A stretch of DNA of 64,000 nucleotides from Rhodopila globiformis (GCF_002937115.1 NZ_NHRY01000263.1:58943-122942), one strand, 5' to 3'; shown: positions 1 to 9,279, counted from the first letter of the stretch. Notes: generated by a model from the sequence alone, not told the origin. Made by a program: numbers and translations.

Positions 1-610
1 CGGCCATCAGGGTCAGGCTGCGCGGCTGCGCGCGGTTATGGGTCTCGGCCATGACGGCGGTGGCGGCCAGCGCGGCGACCGTCGGCTGGCACACCGCGAT
101 CATGTGGCTGCCCTCGCCGACGACCTCGAGGAACCGGATCAGGTGGTCGACATATTCGTCGAACCCGAACACGCCGTCCGACAGCGGCACGTCGCGGGCG
201 TTCTTCCAGTCGGTGATGTAGACGTCGTGGTCCGGCAGCAGCACGGCGACGGTGCCGCGCAGCAAGGTGGCAAAGTGTCCCGACATTGGCGCCACGACCA
301 GGGCCCGCGGCTGCACCACGTCGATTTCCTTGCGGAAATGCAACAGTGTGGCGAAAGGCGTTTCGAACCGCGATTCCTCGACGACGCCGACCGTGGCGTT
401 GCCCACGGCGACGGTCTTGAAGCCGTAGTCCGGGCGCTTGTGGGTCAGGCCGGTCTCGGCAATCATGGTGCATGCGGCGCCGAACTGCCGCAACGGCGCC
501 GGAGTGTATTCTCCCAGGTCGAATGCCCGCGCCAATCCGGCTCCCAGTCTGGCAAGCTGGCGGGTGGGATACAGCAGGTCGGCCTGCGCTTGGTAAAGTT
601 TGTAAATCAT
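1..610 (-). CDS. phaZ: Intracellular polyhydroxyalkanoate depolymerase, N-terminal part (cut by window edge)
   Basis: Enzyme that hydrolyses stored cytoplasmic polyhydroxyalkanoate (PHB). The frame opens with ATG at 610 (MIYKLYQAQADLLYPTRQLA) and runs without a stop to the left edge, so about 203 of the usual 400 or so residues are visible. The start region, the stretch DVYITDWKNARDVPLSDG and the segment FDEYVDHLIRFLEVVG are characteristic of the intracellular PHA depolymerase family. The C-terminal part lies outside the window. It is transcribed away from the glutathione transferase gene, with about 157 bp between the two starts. Family assignment is by recognition of conserved segments. Confidence 0.88.
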   Translation of the reverse strand, partial: MIYKLYQAQADLLYPTRQLARLGAGLARAFDLGEYTPAPLRQFGAACTMIAETGLTHKRPDYGFKTVAVGNATVGVVEESRFETPFATLLHFRKEIDVVQPRALVVAPMSGHFATLLRGTVAVLLPDHDVYITDWKNARDVPLSDGVFGFDEYVDHLIRFLEVVGEGSHMIAVCQPTVAALAATAVMAETHNRAQPRSLTLMA

Positions 611-767
611 CGCCTGCTGGATCACGCCACTTTTGTATCGTTCAGTCTGGATCATTTTTGGATAGGTGTCATTAGCATGTCACCATGTTCACATGGGGCC
701 TCGCCATCCCACCGCGGCTACTGATATATTGCGTCGCAGCATGCCAGCAGGTTCAGGGGTTGTCACT

Positions 768-1424
768 ATGGCGGGAGCCACACTTCTCATTAGCAGCAAA
801 AATTATTCCTCCTGGTCGCTGCGTGGCTACCTTCTGGTGCGCCTGGCGGGCTTGCCGTTCGAGGAAAAAGTGGTCGATCCGGACGATCCGGCGAACCGCA
901 AGGAACTGCTGCTGCAGTCCTCCTCGATCCGGATCCCGGCGCTGATGCACGACAAGGTGGTGATCTGGGACACGCTGGCGATCGCCGAATACCTGAACGA
1001 AACCTTTCCGGACGCGCACATGCTGCCGGCCGAGCGGGTGGCCCGCGCCCGCTGCCGCTCGGTTTCCGGCGAGATGCATTCCGGATTCGCCGCCCTGCGG
1101 GAGGCGCTGCCGATGAACCTGCGGCTGTTTCGGCCCGGCTTCACGGTCTGGTCGGCCGTGCAGGAGGATATCGATCGCATCACCGAAATCTGGCGCGAAT
1201 GCCTGTCGATCTGGAAGGGGCCGTGGCTGTTCGGCGCCAGCCCGACGATCGCCGACGCGATGTACGCGCCGGTGGTGACCCGCTTCCGCAGCTATGACGT
1301 CAAGATGGACAAGGTGTGCGAGCGCTACTGCCAGCAGATCATGGCCTGGCCCGACATGAAGGAATGGTTCGCCGCCGCGCAGCGCGAACCCGAGCAGATC
1401 GACGAACTGGACATCGAGTTTTGA
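768..1424 (+). CDS. Glutathione S-transferase family protein
   Basis: Cytosolic glutathione transferase, 218 residues with the proposed ATG at 768 (MAGATLLISSKNYSSWSLRG). A longer in-frame start at 666 adds 34 low-complexity residues with no family resemblance, so the shorter form is preferred. Residues about 5-80 form the thioredoxin-like N domain, with SSKNYSSWSLRG as the glutathione-site loop and SSIRIPALMHDKVVIWDTLA as the conserved cis-Pro and SNAIL-type region. The rest is the all-helical C domain containing WLFGASPTIADAMYAPV. Glutathione conjugation is likely, but the substrate cannot be read from sequence. It stands alone, and repeats follow it. Confidence 0.9.
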   Translation: MAGATLLISSKNYSSWSLRGYLLVRLAGLPFEEKVVDPDDPANRKELLLQSSSIRIPALMHDKVVIWDTLAIAEYLNETFPDAHMLPAERVARARCRSVSGEMHSGFAALREALPMNLRLFRPGFTVWSAVQEDIDRITEIWRECLSIWKGPWLFGASPTIADAMYAPVVTRFRSYDVKMDKVCERYCQQIMAWPDMKEWFAAAQREPEQIDELDIEF

Positions 1425-1531
1425 GGGTTCTGTTTGACCGGGTTGGGCCTGGTGTTCAGGAGCGGTCGGCACCGGGGGATGTTCGTAAATGCGTGAGTCG
1501 GGGGGCTTGCTTCCGGCTCGGCCCGCGCGGC

Positions 1532-1880
1532 CCGGGATGGTGCGTCATCGGCGCGGACAGCGTGGTCGATGGCGTATTTTTTGTTCGCACTGAGTATGGA
1601 CTGAGGGCTGCGGAGGGCCGCTGAGGATCAGGGGGACATTGCGCTGGCTGGTGCGGTTGTTGCTGTTGTGGAGGGCGGGTTCCCTGATCCTGACAGGCTC
1701 CGATGCGCGGCGCCAGTTGGCCGGACCGGTGACTCTGCCCGCCATGACGGCGCCATCCGCACCGCACGGCGCAATGTCCCCCTGATCCCCTGTGGCCCTC
1801 CGCAGCCCTCAGTTCGTCTCTGTGCGAACAAAAATACGCCCTCACCCACGCTGTCCGCGCCGGGGAGGCCACCATCCCGG
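1532..1880. repeat. Family B dispersed repeat, two copies facing each other
   Basis: Two copies of a roughly 120-bp sequence lie head to head (about 1532-1655 and 1755-1880), making a large imperfect inverted repeat. Shared words are the CCGGGATGG ends, GCGCGGACAGCGTGG, a GTTCGCAC / GTGCGAACAAAAA pair, and AGGGGGACATTGCGC / GCGCAATGTCCCCCT. Related single copies occur near 3350-3484 and 35840-35975. Open frames here are compositional by-products. The gap between glutathione transferase and cupin holds nothing else recognisable. Confidence 0.7.
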
Positions 1881-1900
1881 ACCGATCCCGCCCTGCCCAC

Positions 1901-2323
1901 CTACCAGGGCGCAGGTTCCGGCACCGCGACCCCACTCTCCACCTCCACCGTGCTGAAATGCGCCGGGCCGACAACCTCCAGGTATTCCATGTCGGGGGAG
2001 TAATCGAAAAGGTAGTGGGTGATCCCCGGCCGCTGATGCACGCAATCGCCGGCCGCGACCAGGTGCTCCCGGTCCTCGTACATGAATTTTGCCCAGCCCT
2101 TCAGCATCAGGACGATGTGGAAGTCCGCCTGGTGCCGGTGCCAGCCGGTGCCTTTTTCCGGCGCCTCCCTGGCGCGCACCAGTTGCGCGATCACTCGCCC
2201 GCCGGTGGCGTTGGCGACGCCGAGATCGCGGTACTGGAAGAACGCCCGCACCCCGTCGTCGACCCACGGCGTGTCGCCGGGTTTCACATGAGAGAATGTA
2301 TTGACGCTTGGCGTTTCAGGCAT
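1901..2323 (-). CDS. Cupin-domain protein
   Basis: Small single-domain cupin of 140 residues. The ATG at 2323 (MPETPSVNTFSHVKPG) is preceded by AAGGGAG at good spacing, so the longer open frame upstream is not used. The beta-barrel metal motif is visible as GTGWHRHQADFHIVLMLKG, followed by the second cupin motif around VAAGDCVHQRPGITHYLFDY. Such proteins bind a divalent metal and act as isomerases, dioxygenases or ligand sensors, and the substrate cannot be inferred here. It sits alone between repeat-filled gaps. The sequence resembles stand-alone cupins of proteobacteria. Confidence 0.85.
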   Translation of the reverse strand: MPETPSVNTFSHVKPGDTPWVDDGVRAFFQYRDLGVANATGGRVIAQLVRAREAPEKGTGWHRHQADFHIVLMLKGWAKFMYEDREHLVAAGDCVHQRPGITHYLFDYSPDMEYLEVVGPAHFSTVEVESGVAVPEPAPW

Positions 2324-2704
2324 GGGCAAGGCTCCCTTTTTCAGGCGGCCGTCCTGGCGTTCCAGGCCATGCGCGGCCGGTTGTGAAACAGGCCTGCCTT
2401 CCGGATGTCCTCCCGCCGCGCGTCCGGCCTTGAGAGCCTGCCGTTCCGCTTTGAAAAAGTGTTGCAGTGCAGCGTGACATGCGGCCGGAAGGGGAGCAAT
2501 CGCTTTTTTCGTTTGTTTCGAAACGGTGTCCGGCATGCCCGGCTTTGCGGCGTGCAGGCACTGGCTGCGTTTCGGGCGGTTGAGGGTCTCTGGCGGCACG
2601 TGCGGCCGGATTGTCCAAAAATGCAACCACAGAGAAGAACGGCGGCCCGCAGCGAAAGCATGATGGCACCGCGCCCGTCGCGACCAGCACCGCCGGGCGA
2701 TGCC

Positions 2705-3065
2705 ACATAGGCGCTACAGCAGACCGCAGGCCGGTCGGGACAGGGCGGCGGCGCACCCGCATCGTCATGGCCCGGCTCGTCCCTACGGGATGCACAGATC
2801 TCGGAAACGGTCCGCCGCTGCGTTTCCCTTTCGTCATGGCCCGGCTCGTCCGGGCCACCTATTCCAGCACTTGTGCCGCGACAGGTGGCCCGGACGAGCC
2901 GGGCCATGACGATGGGGGAACGCTCTTGGCGCCCAGGCGAGCACTCGATTTTACGGTCATTTCCGACTCGTTTCCAGGATGTGTGCATTGCGTAGGGCTC
3001 GTCCGGGCCACCTATTCCAGCACGTGTGCCGCGACAGGTGGCCCGGACAAGCCGGGCCATGACGA
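2705..3065. repeat. Family A composite palindromic repeat, copy 1
   Basis: The core at 2832-2911 is a long hairpin with arms CGTCATGGCCCGGCTCGTCC and its complement, around a loop containing TTCCAGCACTTGTGCC. A second, partly truncated core lies at 2998-3063. Between them is a spacer that recurs at 44.6, 50.6 and 55.0 kb. A separate 35-bp word with ACCGACCTGCGGTCTGCT is found at 2705-2738, 3088-3116 and 3257-3292. Open frames in this region, on both strands, read through repeats and have no family resemblance. Confidence 0.8.
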
Positions 3066-3148
3066 TGAGGACAGGCCACCTGTGCGTCCCAACCGACCTG
3101 CGGTCTGCTATAACTTAGGCGGCCAGTGGCACGGGCATTGCCACAACG

Positions 3149-3233
3149 TCATGGTGGGCGAAGGCCCACCATCCACGCCTTTGCACGGCCTCGACACCGC
3201 CAGGCGTGGATGCCGGGCCTTCGCCCACCATGA
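3149..3233. repeat. Family F inverted repeat, copy 1
   Basis: Inverted repeat with arms beginning CGTCATGGTGGGCGAAGGCC and ending in the complementary GGCCTTCGCCCACCATGACG, with an inner CCACGCCT / AGGCGTGG pair. Related copies are at about 31267-31341, 38793-38880 and 58404-58500. Immediately to the right (3350-3484) is a single family B copy, which runs up to the end of the chloride channel gene. Confidence 0.75.
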
Positions 3234-3349
3234 CGATGAAGGAACGCCATCGTCCCGTCCCAACCGACTTGCGGTCTGCTGTAGCGCCTATGGGGCGATG
3301 CCACGCCATGCGTCGCCGCGGAGCCGGATCGGCAAAACCGCCTGCCACG

Positions 3350-3484
3350 ACAGCCCCATCCGCACCAACCCGCGCAACGTCCCCCTAACCCCCTGTGGCC
3401 CTCCACAACCCTCAGTTCGTCTCTGTGCGAACAAAAATACGCCATCAACCACGCTGCCCCCGCCGGTGAGGCACCATCCCGGCC
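3350..3484. repeat. Family B dispersed repeat, single copy
   Basis: Single-arm copy of the repeat seen twice at 1532-1880. It shares the words CGCAACGTCCCCCT, GTGGCCCTCCAC, CTCAGTTCGTCTCTGTGCGA and the CACCATCCCGG end. It lies directly downstream of the chloride channel stop codon and could form part of its 3-prime region, but no T-rich terminator is visible. Confidence 0.65.
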
Positions 3485-3494
3485 GCGGCACCGC

Positions 3495-5354
3495 CTACTC
3501 CCCCGACAGCTCCCGCCGCCGGCGATCGAGTTCCTCGCTGTAGCGGCGCAGCGCATATTGCTCGGTCAGCAGGCCGATGACGTGCCGCCCTTCGGCACTG
3601 TCCACCACCACCAGCGCGTCGCTCTCGGCATTCTCGAACATCGCCACCGCTTCCTTGATCGTCATCTGCGGCAGCAGCACGGTCTCGGCGTAGTGCACGA
3701 CGTCACGGACTTTCCGCTCATCGTCGGCATCGGCATGGGCTTCCGGCAGCAGGACGATGCCGGCGTAGCGGTCGCCTTCGTCCAGGACGATGACGCGCTG
3801 CGCGGCGCCCAGCGGAAAGTCCCGCTTGAACACGCTCAGCGGCGTATCGGCGCGGACCGTGCGCATTTCCCGCCGCATCATTCGCCCGACGGTCAGGTTG
3901 CGCATCCAGCCGATGTCGACGGCGCTGCGGATCGCCTCGCCGCGCAGGTGGAAGCGCCAGGTGGCGAACGAGTAGCCGAAGGTGCGCCGCACCGTCAGCG
4001 ACGACACCACGCAGGCGGCCAGCACCGCCACCGTCATCGGCAGGCTGCCGGTCGCCTCCAGCGCCAGGAAGCCCATGGTCAGCGGCCCGCCGATGATCGC
4101 CACCGCCAGCCCGCTCATGCCGACCAGTTCGCAGACCGTCGCCGGCACGGCATGGGCGGAACTGACCTGGATCAGCGCGCCGGCAAACGCCTTTCCCAGC
4201 AGCGCGCCGAGGAACAGCGACGCGAAGAACAGCCCGCCGCGGAAGCCCGAGCCGATGGAAATTGCCGAGGCCGTTGCCTTCAGCAGCACCAGCAGGACAA
4301 CCCAGCGCAACGGTTCGCGGACTTCGAACGACATCCCCAGCGCGCCGTGGCCGGACGACAGCACGGCCGGCGTCACCAGCGACAGCAGGCCGATGGCCAG
4401 CCCGCCGATGCCGGGGCGCATCCAGGCCGGGACGCCGCTCTTGCGGAACAGCTCCTCGGTGATGGTCACGCCGCGCATGATCGAGATGCCCAGCAGCGCG
4501 CACAGCATGCCCAGCGCCAGGATCGGGATGTAGTCCAGCGCCTCGATATGCGGCATGACCTGCGGGTTCAGGTCGAAGATCGAGCCGCCCAGCGCCTGCA
4601 CCACCGCCTGTGAGACCAGGGCGGCGACGGAAACCGGAGCGAACGAGACCAGGGTATAGGTGCCGATGATCAGCTCGAACGCATAGAACGAGCCGGTCAG
4701 CGGCGCATTGAACGCGCCGGCGATCGCCGCCGCCGCGCCGCACCCGACCAGCAGGCGCATGTCGTTGCGGCGGACCCGGAAGGCGTGCCCCACGCGCGAC
4801 GCCATGGCGGAGCCGATCTGGGTGTAGCCGGCCTCCAGGCCGACCGAGGCGCCGACGCCGTTGGACATGATAGTCTGGATGACGACGATCAGGCTGCCGC
4901 TGAGGGACATCCGGCCGCCGAACAGGGCGTTCGCCTCGATCGGGTCCACCGTTCGCCGCGGCCGAAGCCGGGTGAAGCCCAGCGTCGCCAGGCCCATTGC
5001 CAGGCCGCCAAACGCCGGTACCAGCACGGTCCGGAACGGGTCGAGCACAGCCATGGCGCTCAGGCGCTCGTCGTGGCCGATGCCGAACAGGACCTGGTGG
5101 ACCATCTGGGTCGTCGTGGTCATCAGCCAGACGCTCAGGCCGGTGGCGCAGCCGATGAACGCGGCCAGCACCACCAGCCAGATTTCGTCGGTGCGCACCA
5201 GGGCGCGCAGCACCTGTGGCGCGTGCAGGACGGCGGAGCCGAACGGGCGGCGGCTCCGGCGGGCGGCAGCGCGGTCCGCGGCGGACGCGGTCTGGCCCGC
5301 GCCGCGAATCTCATCCGCGTCCGCAATCGTCGATTCGCCATCCATTATCGGCAT
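3495..5354 (-). CDS. ClC-family chloride channel/antiporter with C-terminal CBS domains
   Basis: Integral inner-membrane chloride channel or Cl-/H+ antiporter of 619 residues. After a charged cytoplasmic N-terminus, about ten hydrophobic helices span residues 60-455. The segment GVGASVGLEAGYTQIGS matches the ClC filter region that normally carries GREGP, with the gating Glu kept as GLEAG. GSGFRGGLFF corresponds to the later GKGGIF-type filter loop. From about 480 to 605 come two CBS motifs, which usually bind adenine nucleotides and regulate gating. Start: ATG at 5354, or ATG at 5345; neither has a strong ribosome site. It is divergent from no close neighbour and looks monocistronic. Confidence 0.9.
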   Translation of the reverse strand: MPIMDGESTIADADEIRGAGQTASAADRAAARRSRRPFGSAVLHAPQVLRALVRTDEIWLVVLAAFIGCATGLSVWLMTTTTQMVHQVLFGIGHDERLSAMAVLDPFRTVLVPAFGGLAMGLATLGFTRLRPRRTVDPIEANALFGGRMSLSGSLIVVIQTIMSNGVGASVGLEAGYTQIGSAMASRVGHAFRVRRNDMRLLVGCGAAAAIAGAFNAPLTGSFYAFELIIGTYTLVSFAPVSVAALVSQAVVQALGGSIFDLNPQVMPHIEALDYIPILALGMLCALLGISIMRGVTITEELFRKSGVPAWMRPGIGGLAIGLLSLVTPAVLSSGHGALGMSFEVREPLRWVVLLVLLKATASAISIGSGFRGGLFFASLFLGALLGKAFAGALIQVSSAHAVPATVCELVGMSGLAVAIIGGPLTMGFLALEATGSLPMTVAVLAACVVSSLTVRRTFGYSFATWRFHLRGEAIRSAVDIGWMRNLTVGRMMRREMRTVRADTPLSVFKRDFPLGAAQRVIVLDEGDRYAGIVLLPEAHADADDERKVRDVVHYAETVLLPQMTIKEAVAMFENAESDALVVVDSAEGRHVIGLLTEQYALRRYSEELDRRRRELSGE

Positions 5355-5486
5355 CCACGCCCGCCAGCCGAAGCCGGGAAAGAACTGGGTGTGGTTTTGC
5401 GGCCTGCCATGGTTCGGAGCAACATGTCTTGCGCCAGGAAGGGTGTGGCTCCGGTAAACATCTCGTCCGCGGCAACAATAGGGCTG

Positions 5487-6473
5487 TTACAACCCGCGTT
5501 CCGCACGGGTGGCGGCCAGGTCGTCCTCGATGAAGGCGCGGATGACGTCCAGCACGGGCTCATGCGCGGAAAAGCCCAGGGTGCGGGCATGCAGGGCCTC
5601 GAAGGCCGGCGGCCAGGTCGAGACGATGGCCGCGATCGCCCTGTCCTCCACCCGCTTCACATGCGACGCGGCACCGGGCGCCACGTCCTCCAGCGCCTGC
5701 AACAGGTGCGCGACCGTGGTGCTGATGCCGGGCGGGTCGATGCTGCGGTCCAGCCCCATCTTGCCGGTGTCCATCACCGCCGCGTGCAGCAGCCAGTCCA
5801 GCGCCCGGCGCGGGCTGCAGACCCAGACGGCGAAATCGTCCGCCACCGGCAGTTCCGCATCCAGCCCGAGCAGCGGCTCGCGCACGATGGCGGAGAAGAA
5901 CGAGCTGGCCGCCTTGTTCGGCCGCCCGGGCCGGACGATGACGGTGGGCAGGCGGAGGCTGACGGCGTCGAGGAAGCCGCGGCGGGACGCATCCGCCAGG
6001 ATCAGCTCGGCCGCCGCCTTCTGCGCGCCGTAGCTGTTGCCCGGGACCTGGCGGGTGTTGTCCGCCACCGTGACGTTCTGGCTGCCGCTGAAGCTGGCGA
6101 TCGAGCTGGTGAACACCACGCGCGGCGGCTTCCCGCCCGCCGCGACCAGCGCCCGGCAGCGGTCGATCACCGCGTCGGTGCCGCGCAGGTTCACCCGGCG
6201 CCCGAGGTCGTAGTCCGCTTCCGCCTGGGCGCTGACCACGGCGGCGAGGTGGAACACCACGTCGGTGCCCTCGGGGATGGCGCTGTCCGGCAGGGTGACG
6301 ATGTCGCCGGCGAGGCTGGCGACCGGGAAGCCGGCGGCGGGCCGGGACGGTTCGGCGATGTCGAACAGCGTCAGCCCGGTGACCGGATGGCCGCCCAGCG
6401 TGCCGTCCTTCGCCAGGCGCGCCGCGATCTTGCGGCCCAGGAACCCGCCGCCGCCCAGGATGGAAATCTTCAT
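5487..6473 (-). CDS. denD: D-erythronate dehydrogenase-like NAD-dependent SDR
   Basis: Extended short-chain dehydrogenase of 328 residues. The ATG at 6473 follows GGAGG at ideal spacing; the long open frame further upstream is antisense to the ammonia-lyase. The Rossmann motif ILGGGGFLGRK lies at the N-terminus, the catalytic Ser in VVFTSSIASFSG, and Tyr/Lys in NSYGAQKAAAEL. The opening MKISILGGGGFLGRKIAARL and the later RLPTVIVRPGRPNKAASSFF resemble DenD, which oxidises D-erythronate in four-carbon acid-sugar catabolism. The other den genes are not in the window, so the substrate is inferred. It is divergent from dpaL, with 63 bp between starts. Confidence 0.8.
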   Translation of the reverse strand: MKISILGGGGFLGRKIAARLAKDGTLGGHPVTGLTLFDIAEPSRPAAGFPVASLAGDIVTLPDSAIPEGTDVVFHLAAVVSAQAEADYDLGRRVNLRGTDAVIDRCRALVAAGGKPPRVVFTSSIASFSGSQNVTVADNTRQVPGNSYGAQKAAAELILADASRRGFLDAVSLRLPTVIVRPGRPNKAASSFFSAIVREPLLGLDAELPVADDFAVWVCSPRRALDWLLHAAVMDTGKMGLDRSIDPPGISTTVAHLLQALEDVAPGAASHVKRVEDRAIAAIVSTWPPAFEALHARTLGFSAHEPVLDVIRAFIEDDLAATRAERGL

Positions 6474-6536
6474 GATCGTTCCTCCGTTCGCCATTGAAAG
6501 ATTGCACCGACGCCGCGCGCGGTCCACCGTGGCGGC

Positions 6537-7697
6537 ATGATCGGCTCCCATCCATTTAGTCTGCTGGTCAATCCGCGCCACGGCATACCCGGAGTCACGG
6601 TGCTGCCGGCCGGTGGGTTCCGGCGGGCGAAGGCGGCGATCACCGGCTGGGACGGTTACGCGCCGACGCCGCTGCACGACCTGGACGCGCTCGCCGCCGG
6701 CGTGGCGACGCTGCGGATCAAGGATGAAAGCGGACGGTTCGGCCCGGGCAGCGTCAAGGCGCTGGGCGGCCCCTATGCGGTCATGCGCCTGCTGGCCGCG
6801 GAACTGTCGCGGCGGGGCGTCGCCGGCGCCGCGACCGCCGAAGCGCTGGCGGACGGGCGCTACCGCGACGTGACCGGCACGCTCACCGTCACCTGCGCGA
6901 CCGACGGCAATCATGGCCGCGCGGTCGCCTGGGCGGCCCGGCGGTTCCATTGCCGGTGCGTGATATTCGTGCCCGGCGCCGTCAGCCAGGGGCGGCGGGA
7001 TGCCATCGCCGCCCTGGGCGCCGAGGTCGTGCCCGTCGGCGGCACCTATGACGATGCGGTGCGCGAAGCCAGCCGGCTGGCCGCCGCGGAGAACTGGCTC
7101 GTCGTCGCCGACACCGCGTATCCCGGCTACACCGAGACGCCGCGCGAGATCATGCAGGGCTATCGCCTGATGGCGGACGAGGCGGCGGATCAGTGGTCCG
7201 GCGACCCGCCCACGCATGTCTTCATCCAGGCCGGGGTCGGCGGCGTCGCGGCGGCGGTTTCCGTGCAGATGCGGACCCGTTTCGGCACCGCGCCGCGCCT
7301 CGTGGTGGTGGAGCCCGATCGCGCCGCCTGCCTGTTCGCCAGCGCCCGCCAGGATGCGTTGGCCGCGGTGCCCGGCGGCCTGGAGACGATCATGGCCGGA
7401 CTGGCCTGCGGCGAGCCCAGTCTGCTCGCCTGGCAGGAACTGGACCGCGCGGCGGCGGCCTTCATGACGATTCCCGATGCGGCGGCGGTCGACACGCTGT
7501 GCCTGCTGGCGGACGCCGGGCTGGTCGTCGGCGAATCGGGCGTCGCCGGCCTCACGGGATTTTTTCTTGCCGTAGCCGATACGACCGCGCGCGCGGACCT
7601 CGGCCTGGATGCGGCAAGCCGAGTGCTTTGTTTTGCGACTGAGGGGGTTACCGACCGGTCTTTGTACGATACAAGGCTTAAGTCTCGACAGCGTTAA
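6537..7697 (+). CDS. dpaL: Diaminopropionate ammonia-lyase
   Basis: PLP-dependent fold-type II lyase of 386 residues that converts 2,3-diaminopropionate to pyruvate and ammonia. The PLP lysine is in GSVKALGGPYAV, just after the family signature KDESGRFGPG. The phosphate and substrate loops TCATDGNHGRAVAWAA and AGVGGVAAAV are intact. GLVVGESGVAGLTGF and CFATEGVTD complete the family pattern. Full length compared with the usual 380-400. ATG at 6537 has no clear ribosome site, so it may be leaderless or weakly translated. It is divergent from the denD-like gene, and a shared promoter region of about 60 bp is likely. Confidence 0.88.
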   Translation: MIGSHPFSLLVNPRHGIPGVTVLPAGGFRRAKAAITGWDGYAPTPLHDLDALAAGVATLRIKDESGRFGPGSVKALGGPYAVMRLLAAELSRRGVAGAATAEALADGRYRDVTGTLTVTCATDGNHGRAVAWAARRFHCRCVIFVPGAVSQGRRDAIAALGAEVVPVGGTYDDAVREASRLAAAENWLVVADTAYPGYTETPREIMQGYRLMADEAADQWSGDPPTHVFIQAGVGGVAAAVSVQMRTRFGTAPRLVVVEPDRAACLFASARQDALAAVPGGLETIMAGLACGEPSLLAWQELDRAAAAFMTIPDAAAVDTLCLLADAGLVVGESGVAGLTGFFLAVADTTARADLGLDAASRVLCFATEGVTDRSLYDTRLKSRQR

Positions 7698-7796
7698 CAC
7701 TTATTCAATCATTTGTGCCATAAGCTGACGATGGGTTGACGGAAAGCGTTCGAACCCAGCAGCGTTAGACGGCCATGCGGAATGAAGGAGCCAGCA

Positions 7797-8354
7797 ATGC
7801 ACGTACGTGTCGTGTGGCCATTTCTCACGGCGGTACTGACCGCAGGGGTTGCCTATGGCGCAACCCCGTACCTGACCTTGTATCGGCTGGGTGAAGCCAT
7901 CCAGACCTCCGATACCGGAACGCTCCGGTCGCTGGTGAACTGGCCGGCGGTTCGCGAGGGCATCAAGGAGGATATCTGCGATCTCGGGGACGACGATCCG
8001 GGTGCCAGCACCGGCAACACCCTGCCGCCTTTTGGCGCGTCGTTCGTGCGGGGGATCGCCTCCAACGCGATCGACCGGGCCGTGACGCCCGAGGCGCTGC
8101 TGGCCGCCACCGGCTCGTCGCCCCTGACCGCGTTGAGCAGCGAACGGCAAGCGGCGAGCGGCGACCAGCAGGGGCCGGACATCCAGGTGAACTGGGCGTT
8201 CTTCGACAGCCCCACCACGTTCTCGATCAGCCTGCAGGCGCGGGGCCAGGCCGAGCCCATCCGGCTGCAGATGGATCTGCGCCACGGGGCCTGGAAGGTG
8301 CAACGGGTCTGGCTGCCGGCGGACCTGCTGGCCAATCCCGGGTCGCGGGCCTGA
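7797..8354 (+). CDS. DUF2939-like secreted or membrane-anchored protein
   Basis: Protein of 185 residues with an N-terminal hydrophobic segment (about residues 5-22), then PYLTLYRLGEAIQTSDTGTL and WPAVREGIKEDIC, the hallmark of the DUF2939 family. The function of that family is unknown. AAGGAG seven bases upstream supports ATG 7797 over the in-frame ATG at 7782. Most of the chain is likely periplasmic. It stands 84 bp after dpaL with its own ribosome site, so it may be a separate transcript. No catalytic motif is visible. Confidence 0.8.
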   Translation: MHVRVVWPFLTAVLTAGVAYGATPYLTLYRLGEAIQTSDTGTLRSLVNWPAVREGIKEDICDLGDDDPGASTGNTLPPFGASFVRGIASNAIDRAVTPEALLAATGSSPLTALSSERQAASGDQQGPDIQVNWAFFDSPTTFSISLQARGQAEPIRLQMDLRHGAWKVQRVWLPADLLANPGSRA

Positions 8355-8564
8355 CCGGTCAGAGCCTGACAATCAATCGGCTCCTGGCCGGAGCCGAAGT
8401 TGCTCCAGCATAGCGCAGGACGGTGGGGAGTCAGCTCGCAGGCATACAGCGGCGGCGTCGTCCGCTTCGGGCTACGGCCGGAGCGCCGGTCCGGACCACA
8501 TGACGGTGCGGCCAGGGGCGTGCGGCCCTGGCATGGCCGGTGCCTGTTGCGGCCGACGATGGTT

Positions 8565-8653
8565 TACCACAGAGACACAGGGACACAGAGATTGCAACGA
8601 AGCCGTCGGCGGCGCGGCGATCCTGATCTCTGTGTCCCTGTGTCTCTGTGGTA
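8565..8653. repeat. Perfect 28-bp inverted repeat, ACCACAGAGACACAG type
   Basis: Left arm 8565-8592 and right arm 8626-8653 are exact complements over 28 bp, separated by 33 bases. The arm is built from the words ACCACAGAGACAC and GGGACACAGAG. It sits in a 520-bp gene-free gap between the DUF2939 gene and the rhodanese. A related word, ACACAAAGACACTAA, occurs in the module at 30845-30951. No transposase is nearby. Confidence 0.85.
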
Positions 8654-8877
8654 GAATCCGCGGATTTTCCGCCAGTACAACATCGCCGACGGCCCCGATG
8701 CCGCAGCCCATTGCTGCGTGGAGGCACCCTTGGCGCGCGGGGGCAAGGGTGCCTCCACGGGCTGTCGCCGCCGATCCGGCACGTTCGTCTCAACCGGCCT
8801 GCGGCTTGCTGCAAAGTCCTGTAAGATTTGGCGTTGGTCTTTGGAATCGTCCAGAAAGCCGATTGATTTTCAAGCTC

Positions 8878-9279
8878 TCAGGTCTTCGGCTTCGGTTCCT
8901 CGACCGGGCCGCCGGCCTTTTTCCAGGCGCCGAATCCGCCCTCGATATGGGCGACGCGTTCCAGGCCCATGTCCTGGGCGGTTTTCGCCGCCAGCGCCGA
9001 GCGCCAGCCGCCGGCGCAGAAAAACACGAAGCGCTTCGATTCGGCGAAAATCGGCTTGGCATAGGGGCTTTCCGGGTCGATCCAGAACTCCAGCATGCCG
9101 CGGGTGCAGGGGAAGGCGCCGGGCATCCGGCCCTCGCGGTCCATTTCCCGCGGGTCGCGCAGATCGACGAAGACCACGTCCGGCTGGCCGGACAGCGCAA
9201 CCGCGTCCGCCACGGGCAGGGTTTCGATCTCCGCATTCGCCTCGGCCAGAAGCTGCTTGTAGCCTTTCCTGATCTGCAT
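8878..9279 (-). CDS. Rhodanese-like sulfurtransferase
   Basis: Single-domain rhodanese of 133 residues. ATG 9279 is preceded by AGGAGGA, so the longer upstream frame is rejected. The domain runs from about residue 20 to 125, with VVFVDLRDPREMDREGRMPG at its start and the active-site loop FFCAGGWRSA carrying the catalytic Cys. GLERVAHIEGGFGAWKKAGG closes the fold. It probably transfers sulfane sulfur to cyanide or a protein thiol; the physiological partner is unknown. It stands alone on the minus strand, with repeats on both sides. Confidence 0.88.
   Translation of the reverse strand: MQIRKGYKQLLAEANAEIETLPVADAVALSGQPDVVFVDLRDPREMDREGRMPGAFPCTRGMLEFWIDPESPYAKPIFAESKRFVFFCAGGWRSALAAKTAQDMGLERVAHIEGGFGAWKKAGGPVEEPKPKT

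Noticed and set aside
3558..4613. Long plus-strand frame across the chloride channel gene
   Set aside because: His/Gln/Arg-rich reading of the antisense strand of a clear ClC gene.
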